Source: Solirubrobacteraceae bacterium (GTDB lineage: Bacteria; Actinomycetota; Thermoleophilia; Solirubrobacterales; Solirubrobacteraceae). From it: a stretch of 9,418 nt of DNA. The DNA lies in the NCBI GenBank assembly GCA_030043235.1, contig JASHYF010000380.1, positions 1-9,418 of the forward strand. Direction: 5' to 3'. Of this stretch, positions 5,857 to 9,418 are shown one piece after another. The position numbers and the translations under genes were made by a program. Below the pieces are notes generated by a model. It saw only the letters and a list, made by a program, of their open reading frames with translations, was not told the origin of the DNA and made no database searches. The first letter of the stretch is position 1. Every line of letters starts with the position of its first letter.

Positions 5857-6729
5857 TTAGTGCTGCTCGTCGTCTCGCCTGTAGCCGAGGCGCGCGGCGA
5901 TGCGGTCTGCTGTGGAGACCAGGTGCGGGCCGAGCGCGTCGACGAGCTCCTCGAGCGAGATGATCGAGCTGTGCGCGGAGAGGTCGACCGCCGCGACCAC
6001 GTCGCGGGCCTCGTTGCGCACGGGCGCGGCGATCGCGTACAGCTCGGGGGCGAGCTCTTCGTCGTCGACCGCGAAGCCAGCCCCGGCGATCTCGTCGAGC
6101 TCCTCGCGCAGCGCTTTCTTGCCGGTGATCGTGTTGGGCCCGTGTTTGTTCAGTTTCATCGCCGCGATCAGGTCGCGCTGCTCGGGCTCGGGCAGGTTGG
6201 CCAAGAGCAGCTTGCCCATGGCCGTGCAGTACGCGGGCACGCGCGAGCCCGTGTTCAGGTTGAGATCGATTCTGCCCTGGCCGCGGCGGAAGCTGCGCAC
6301 GCGATCCACGTACAGCACGTCGGCGCCCTCGAGCACGCCCAGGCTGGTGGTGTAGGAGGTGCGCTGGCGCAGCTCCTCGAGGTAGGGGTGGGCGTGCTCG
6401 CGCAGGCCGGTCGAGTTCATCGCCGACATCCCCAGGTCCGTCACCCGCAGGCCCAGGCGGTACTTGCGCGAGGCGCCCTGCTCGAGATAGCCGAGCGCCA
6501 CCAGCGTGATCACGTAGCGGTGCGTGGTCGAGCGGCTCATGCCGAGCTCATCGGCGATGTCCGCGATGCCGAGCACCGGGCGCTTGGGCGTGAAGCAGCC
6601 GAGAATCGCCAGCCCGCGCTCGAGCGACTGTGAGTAGCGCGGCTCGCGCAGGCTCGGAATCGACCAGGCGGGCTCCTGGGCGTTGTCGGTGGCTCTGGCG
6701 ACTACTGAACGCGTTCTGGGCATTGGCAC
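5857..6729 (-). CDS. IclR-family transcriptional regulator
   Basis: A 290-residue one-component regulator. The winged HTH covers about 30-90 (SLERGLAILGCF, then GIADIADELGMSRSTTHRYV as the HTH, then LVALGYLEQ). The IclR effector-binding domain covers about 105-285, with DVLYVDRV, GSRVPAYCTAMGKLLLA (containing the characteristic small-residue/Cys-Thr-Ala ligand loop) and GFAVDDEELAPELYAIAAPV. The first 30 residues are a basic/polar extension. GTG 6729 is preceded by AGGA with five bases spacing; ATG 6723, two codons in, is a possible alternative. The ligand is not identifiable; IclR proteins commonly control aromatic and sugar-acid catabolism. It lies downstream of the aminodeoxychorismate operon on the same strand but has its own candidate promoter. 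It might control that operon, itself, or a distant locus. Confidence 0.9.
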   Translation of the reverse strand: MPMPRTRSVVARATDNAQEPAWSIPSLREPRYSQSLERGLAILGCFTPKRPVLGIADIADELGMSRSTTHRYVITLVALGYLEQGASRKYRLGLRVTDLGMSAMNSTGLREHAHPYLEELRQRTSYTTSLGVLEGADVLYVDRVRSFRRGQGRIDLNLNTGSRVPAYCTAMGKLLLANLPEPEQRDLIAAMKLNKHGPNTITGKKALREELDEIAGAGFAVDDEELAPELYAIAAPVRNEARDVVAAVDLSAHSSIISLEELVDALGPHLVSTADRIAARLGYRRDDEQH

Positions 6730-6791
6730 CTAGTTCCTGTCTTGTCTCGAGGAGATCTTTGTCGTCGAGAAGTTCAATTGGCTGGTCAAGC

Positions 6792-6820
6792 ACATTAGTT
6801 CGGCCTGTCGGTAAGGGCAA
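6792..6820 (-). promoter_or_regulatory. Candidate sigma70-type promoter of the IclR gene
   Basis: Minus strand: -35 TTGCCC (6820-6815), 17-bp spacer, -10 TAATGT (6797-6792). Each has four or five matches to consensus at ideal spacing. Transcription would start near 6785, giving a leader of roughly 55 nt before GTG 6729, consistent with the AGGA ribosome site there. Predicted from sequence only. Confidence 0.45.
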
Positions 6821-6837
6821 CGATAAACACTAGAGTT

Positions 6838-6849
6838 TCGAGCGCTCGA
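6838..6849. promoter_or_regulatory. Perfect 12-bp palindrome TCGAGCGCTCGA, candidate operator
   Basis: TCGAGC is followed immediately by its reverse complement GCTCGA. It lies 17 bp upstream of the proposed -35 of the IclR gene. IclR regulators often bind palindromes near their own promoters, so it is a candidate autoregulatory or activator site. In GC-rich DNA such palindromes also arise by chance. Confidence 0.3.
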
Positions 6850-7020
6850 GCATAGACCCAAGATCGCGCGCGGTGGCCGTAACCAGTGCCGAGGTAGGTG
6901 GCTGCTGTCTCTGTGCCGCCTTTGGGCGCAGCTGTCAAGCCCGGCAGCTGACGGCAGCATGCTCGTCCAGTGGCCGGAAGCGCGCGTTTATGTGCGACAG
7001 CTCTCCGGAGCGCCGAGGGG

Positions 7021-7033
7021 CGATTCGGAATCG
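7021..7033. repeat. Short palindrome CGATTC-G-GAATCG after the BacA-like gene
   Basis: Perfect 6-bp arms around one G, two bases beyond the TAG stop (7035-7037) of the minus-strand BacA-like gene. As RNA it would form a 5-bp stem with a 3-nt loop and no U-tract, too weak for a standard intrinsic terminator. It could be a protein site or an RNA end-protecting hairpin. Confidence 0.25.
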
Positions 7034-7034
7034 G

Positions 7035-7664
7035 CTAGGACGATACGGTGGGCGAGGCGGCGTGGGAAGGCGCACCCGAGCCCGAAGCCTCGGCGAACAG
7101 CCACGGCGCGCGCTGGCCGATCACGTCGCCTTCGAAGCGCTTGTACGGCCCGTACACGATCCACGTGGTGTCCACCGCGCCGTAGTACTCCTCCAAGCGC
7201 AGCGCCTCGGGATGTTCCTCGGCATGGTGCACGTGGGTCAGGCCGGCGTCGTAGCGGCGCGCGAGCAGGTTGGCGGCGACGACCGGCTTGGAAGGCTCGT
7301 CGATCACCGTCTCCCAGCGGGTTAGGTCGAGGTAGCCGCGGGTCGCGGAGACGATGCCGAGGCTCTTCGGCTCGCTCACGTCGGTGCGCACGAGCAGGCC
7401 GAGCTCCTTCGTGGGATATATGAAGGTGTCGATCACGAACACGTCCGTGTGGTAGCGCTCGGTGACGAGGTGGACCTGCACGTGGGCGCTGCACTGCACC
7501 AGGAACGTGTTTGGATTGTCGCGAACCTGCACGATCGCCTCCAGCAGGTCCCCGACCAGCACGGTCTCGAAAGAGGTGATCCCCTGGAACTCCAGGTAGT
7601 GCAGCAGCGCGTTCTCATGGCAGGTTCCGGCGGGTCCCAGCGTGATGAACGTGGGGCGGCTCAT
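7035..7664 (-). CDS. BacA-like prephenate decarboxylase-family protein
   Basis: A 209-residue cytosolic protein with the prephenate-dehydratase fold (two periplasmic-binding-like lobes). ITLGPAGTCHENA (7-19) matches the TLGPxGTxS start. The rest aligns from memory, block by block, with bacilysin protein BacA: NTFLVQCSAH, VIDTFIYPTKELGLLVRTD, then TTWIVYG against BacA MSWSLFG. Where true dehydratases have Thr-Arg-Phe, this protein has Asp165-Thr-Thr-Trp168-Ile. No ACT regulatory domain follows; the tail after about 180 is Ala/Ser/Gly-rich. In the BacA/AerD/SalX group this marks non-aromatising decarboxylases of prephenate. Its ATG overlaps the mutase stop by 4 bp (ATGA), so the substrate is plausibly 4-amino-4-deoxyprephenate; that is inference. 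The alternative is a prephenate decarboxylase proper or a non-catalytic paralogue. Confidence 0.75.
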   Translation of the reverse strand: MSRPTFITLGPAGTCHENALLHYLEFQGITSFETVLVGDLLEAIVQVRDNPNTFLVQCSAHVQVHLVTERYHTDVFVIDTFIYPTKELGLLVRTDVSEPKSLGIVSATRGYLDLTRWETVIDEPSKPVVAANLLARRYDAGLTHVHHAEEHPEALRLEEYYGAVDTTWIVYGPYKRFEGDVIGQRAPWLFAEASGSGAPSHAASPTVSS

Positions 7665-7987
7665 GCCGCGCCGCCCCTCTCGGCGCCCGGCTGCGCCTCG
7701 ATCAGCTCGTCCTCCATCTTGCACGTCGCGGCGATCAGCAGCTCGAACAGGCTCTCGGTGAAGTCCTCAGGTAGATCGACCTCCGCTCCGCGCGCGAGAT
7801 AGCGCTCGCGCACCTGGACAACGCGGTCGGGCTGCATCATCGGGATCTCGTGCTCGCGCTTGTAGAGGGCGATCTCGCGGCAGACCTCGAAGCGCTCGCC
7901 CAGCAGGCGCGCGATCTGGTCGTCCAGTTCGTCCAAGCGGGCGCGAAACGGCTCGAGACCGTTCACTGTGCGTCCTTTGCCTGCCAT
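7661..7987 (-). CDS. AroQ-fold mutase, probable 4-amino-4-deoxychorismate mutase (PapB-like)
   Basis: A 108-residue all-helical AroQ chorismate-mutase domain. Without gaps against the E. coli P-protein mutase (offset +4), Arg15, Arg32, Lys43 and Arg55 match catalytic Arg11, Arg28, Lys39 and Arg51. Three positions differ: Gln52 for Asp48, Val56 for Glu52 and Glu92 for Gln88. In the E. coli enzyme positions 48 and 52 contact the substrate C4-hydroxyl. The block PMMQPDRV and the late CKMED resemble, as I recall, PapB/CmlD, the mutases that turn 4-amino-4-deoxychorismate into 4-amino-4-deoxyprephenate for p-aminophenylalanine. The upstream PabB-type synthase supplies that substrate. ATG 7987 is used; GTG 7966, with AAAGGA six bases upstream, would give 101 residues with the whole domain intact and may be the true start. 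Confidence 0.82.
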   Translation of the reverse strand: MAGKGRTVNGLEPFRARLDELDDQIARLLGERFEVCREIALYKREHEIPMMQPDRVVQVRERYLARGAEVDLPEDFTESLFELLIAATCKMEDELIEAQPGAERGGAA

Positions 7988-8009
7988 CTGTGAGGGTGTC
8001 CTGCGCTCA

Positions 8010-8531
8010 TCAAAGCACCCGCCGCATGCGCGGGCCGAGCGATGCGAAGCCGTTGCGCCGGTAGAAGGACTCGGTCGCCTGCAGGCTCGCAAACCCCTCA
8101 CGCGGCAGCCCCACCTCGACGCGCGTGATGCCCGCGTCTCGTGCACGCTCGAAAAGCGCGGCCAGCAGCGCGGCCCCAATTGCGTTGCTGCGCCAGGCGG
8201 GGTGCACCCACAGATCCTGGATGAGGGCGTAGCGACCAGCCGCATGAATCGCCGTCTGCCAGCTGGCGGCGAGGACGCCCACGAGCGTTCCGGCCGCCTC
8301 CGCTACGAGCACCGCGCCCGCGTCGCGGTCCTCCAGCAGGTCCCGCGCGGTGGCCTGCATGGCCGATCGGTCGGGCGGCGCAGCTCCCAGCTCGACGAGC
8401 AGGTCCGTCACGGCCGCCGCGACCGCGGCGACGTCTGCGCCGGAGGCGCTGCGCACCGACCAGCTTGCCGGCGCGCCGCCCGCCGCCACGTCCTCAGCCC
8501 TCGTGGGCTCCCTCGGCTTCGTCGTGCTCAT
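8010..8531 (-). CDS. GNAT-family N-acetyltransferase
   Basis: A 173-residue acetyl-CoA-dependent acyltransferase. The GNAT core spans about 25-170. DAGAVLVAEAAGTLVGVLAAS is strands 2-3, YALIQDLWVHPAWRSNAIGAALL is strand 4 plus the acetyl-CoA pyrophosphate loop (motif A; Arg-Ser-Asn-Ala-Ile-Gly, with Ala where the first Gly is common), and ATESFYRRNGFASLG is motif B with the usual Tyr. The first 20 residues are a polar leader. ATG 8531 overlaps the stop of the PabB-type gene by 4 bp (ATGA), and the mutase starts 22 nt after its stop, so it is embedded in the aminodeoxychorismate operon. An amine-acetylating role is suggested by context, either tailoring or self-protection against a 4-amino product. 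The substrate is not identifiable from sequence. Confidence 0.85.
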   Translation of the reverse strand: MSTTKPREPTRAEDVAAGGAPASWSVRSASGADVAAVAAAVTDLLVELGAAPPDRSAMQATARDLLEDRDAGAVLVAEAAGTLVGVLAASWQTAIHAAGRYALIQDLWVHPAWRSNAIGAALLAALFERARDAGITRVEVGLPREGFASLQATESFYRRNGFASLGPRMRRVL

Positions 8532-9418
8532 GCGCTCGTCGCGGCCAGCGCGTGGGGCTCGAGCTCTACACACCACGCCTCCGGGGAGGCGCTTCCGGTC
8601 ACCGCTTGGGCGATCGCGCTCATCGGAGCTCGCGCCTTCAAGAGGATCTCCTCGAACTCCTCGGCGGGGTCCGATTGCATCACGATCGCGCCGCCGGCGC
8701 CGATCGTGGTTTTCCCGGTCCCGCCCGCCCGCATCACGATCGTGCGGATCACGATGCTCAGATCGGCGCTGCCGTCGAGGCCGAAGTAGCCGATCGCGCC
8801 CGAGTACACGCCGCGAGCCTCGCGCTCGACGTCGTCGATGATGCTCATCGTGCGCAGCTTCGGGGCACCGGTCATGGAGCCGCCCGGGAAGCACGCGCGC
8901 ACGCATTCCACGGGGGTGCGCTCGCGGTCGAGCACGCCGGTGATCGTGGAGATGAGCTGATGCACGGTCGTGTAGGGCTCCACGACCATGAACTGTGGCA
9001 CGCGCACGGTGTCTACCTCGCACACGCGTCCGAGGTCGTTGCGCAACAGATCGACGATCATCAGGTGCTCGGCAAACGTCTTTTCGTCGTGCAGGAGCTG
9101 TTCGCGCAGCGCCTCGTCGCGCTCGGGATCCGGCGAGCGCCGCGTCGTTCCCTTGATCGGCCGCGCCTGCACGCGGCGCTCGCGATCGACCGAAAGGAAG
9201 CGCTCCGGCGAAGAGCTCGCGATCGCCAGCTCGCCCAGCTTGAGGTACGCGGCGAACGGCGCGGGGTTGCGCCGGCGCAGCAGCCGGTAGAGCTCGAAGG
9301 GCTGCGGGCGCGCGTCCGTGTGGATCTGGTCGGTCAGGCACACCTCGTAGGACTCGCCGGCCCTGAGCGCCTCCTGGCAGCGGGCGATGTCCGCGAGATA
9401 CTGCTCGCGTCCACGCCC
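8528..9418 (-). CDS. pabB: Aminodeoxychorismate synthase component I (PabB/PapA type), 5' end outside window
   Basis: C-terminal 296 residues of a chorismate-binding enzyme. The frame stays open to the right edge, where YLADIARCQEAL and GESYEVCLTDQ (upstream of a spurious GTG at 9343) are the start of the conserved catalytic domain. RPIKGTTRR carries the PabB-type lysine (codon 9152-9154) that forms an enzyme adduct at C2 of chorismate; anthranilate synthases have Ala there (PIAGT). HLMIVDLLRNDLGRVC, TVHQLISTI, CFPGGSMTGAPK and YSGAIGYFG are the magnesium- and chorismate-binding blocks, and GAGGAIVMQSDPAEEFEEILLKA the end. Reaction: chorismate + ammonia -> 4-amino-4-deoxychorismate, with ammonia from a PabA subunit or a fused N-terminal amidotransferase that the window does not show. 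It heads an operon with a PapB-like mutase and lacks a neighbouring PabC lyase, which favours specialised metabolism over folate. Confidence 0.88.
   Translation of the reverse strand, partial: GRGREQYLADIARCQEALRAGESYEVCLTDQIHTDARPQPFELYRLLRRRNPAPFAAYLKLGELAIASSSPERFLSVDRERRVQARPIKGTTRRSPDPERDEALREQLLHDEKTFAEHLMIVDLLRNDLGRVCEVDTVRVPQFMVVEPYTTVHQLISTITGVLDRERTPVECVRACFPGGSMTGAPKLRTMSIIDDVEREARGVYSGAIGYFGLDGSADLSIVIRTIVMRAGGTGKTTIGAGGAIVMQSDPAEEFEEILLKARAPMSAIAQAVTGSASPEAWCVELEPHALAATSA

Larger units (their letters stand above)
6730..7034. other. 305-nt gene-free region upstream of the IclR gene
   Basis: Between the 3' end of the BacA-like gene and the IclR start I find no credible coding frame, tRNA or intrinsic terminator with a T-tract. 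The part nearest IclR (about 6730-6840) is more AT-rich than the surroundings and holds a candidate promoter and a 12-bp palindrome. The distal part (about 6850-7034) is GC-rich, with a perfect TTGACA on the minus strand (6933-6938) lacking a good -10, and a small palindrome abutting the BacA-like stop. Confidence 0.6.

Noticed and set aside
5533..6633. 366-residue plus-strand frame opposite the lipoprotein and IclR genes
   Set aside because: Its composition is typical of a shadow frame; the minus-strand proteins have a lipobox and a full IclR domain set.
6933..6938. Perfect TTGACA -35 hexamer on the minus strand in the IclR upstream region
   Set aside because: No acceptable -10 occurs 16-19 bp downstream, so it is not called as a promoter.
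7661..8245. 194-residue reading of the mutase starting inside the GNAT gene
   Set aside because: The extra N-terminal 86 residues are an out-of-frame GNAT shadow; AroQ domains of this type start close to the ATG 7987/GTG 7966 region.
8010..9341. One 443-residue minus-strand frame including the GNAT and much sequence upstream of it
   Set aside because: Only the part from ATG 8531 is GNAT; the rest is an out-of-frame reading of the PabB-type gene, whose stop overlaps that ATG.
1..9418. CRISPR array, tRNA/rRNA, insertion sequence, attachment site, phage or restriction-modification genes
   Set aside because: No spaced direct repeats, no cloverleaf, no transposase or integrase frame and no terminal repeats were seen in reading both strands.

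Overview
The window is GC-rich throughout, with strong G/C bias at third codon positions and several GTG/TTG starts and leaderless-looking starts. The gene families (a PafBC-type WYL regulator, long-form RmlA, an F420/FMN split-barrel protein, a conserved actinobacterial IclR type) point to Actinomycetota. My best guess is a Thermoleophilia/Solirubrobacterales-like genome; the lineage is an inference from style, not from a marker gene.

Layout, left to right. (1) 1-1042, + strand: C-terminal part of a WYL-domain transcription factor. The frame is open through the left edge across a Gly/Ala/Glu-rich linker, so it is probably the second half of a fused PafB-PafC-like protein. (2) 1142-1669, +: a flavin/F420 split-barrel (PPOX family) protein, whose 3' end overlaps a convergent small XRE regulator (1663-1947, -). 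(3) 1948-2043: a divergent control region between that regulator and a second small XRE protein (2044-2298, +). It carries an unusual nest of inverted repeats, one arm of which covers the TTG start codon of the second regulator. (4) 2351-5411, +: rmlA-rmlD-rmlB, three of the four enzymes that make dTDP-L-rhamnose for cell-surface glycans. rmlC is not in the window. (5) 5425-5838, -: a small lipoprotein, followed by an IclR-family regulator (5857-6729, -) and a 305-nt gene-free stretch holding the likely IclR promoter and a perfect 12-bp palindrome.

(6) 7035-9418, -: the most interesting part, a tightly packed operon read from the right edge leftward. It holds a PabB/PapA-type aminodeoxychorismate synthase (5' end outside the window), a GNAT acetyltransferase, a small AroQ-fold mutase, and a BacA-like prephenate decarboxylase-related protein. 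The gene pairs overlap by 4 bp, have a 22-nt gap, then overlap by 4 bp. The mutase keeps the chorismate-mutase arginines and lysine but replaces the two positions that read the C4-hydroxyl of chorismate, as expected of a 4-amino-4-deoxychorismate mutase. The last protein lacks the Thr-Arg-Phe dehydratase motif and the ACT domain.

Together these suggest chorismate -> 4-amino-4-deoxychorismate -> 4-amino-4-deoxyprephenate -> a non-aromatised 4-aminocyclohexadienyl-pyruvate. After transamination this would give an amiclenomycin-type amino acid, the warhead of the stravidin biotin antimetabolites, rather than the p-aminophenylalanine made when a PapC-type dehydrogenase is present. The gene identities are well supported; the product is an inference.
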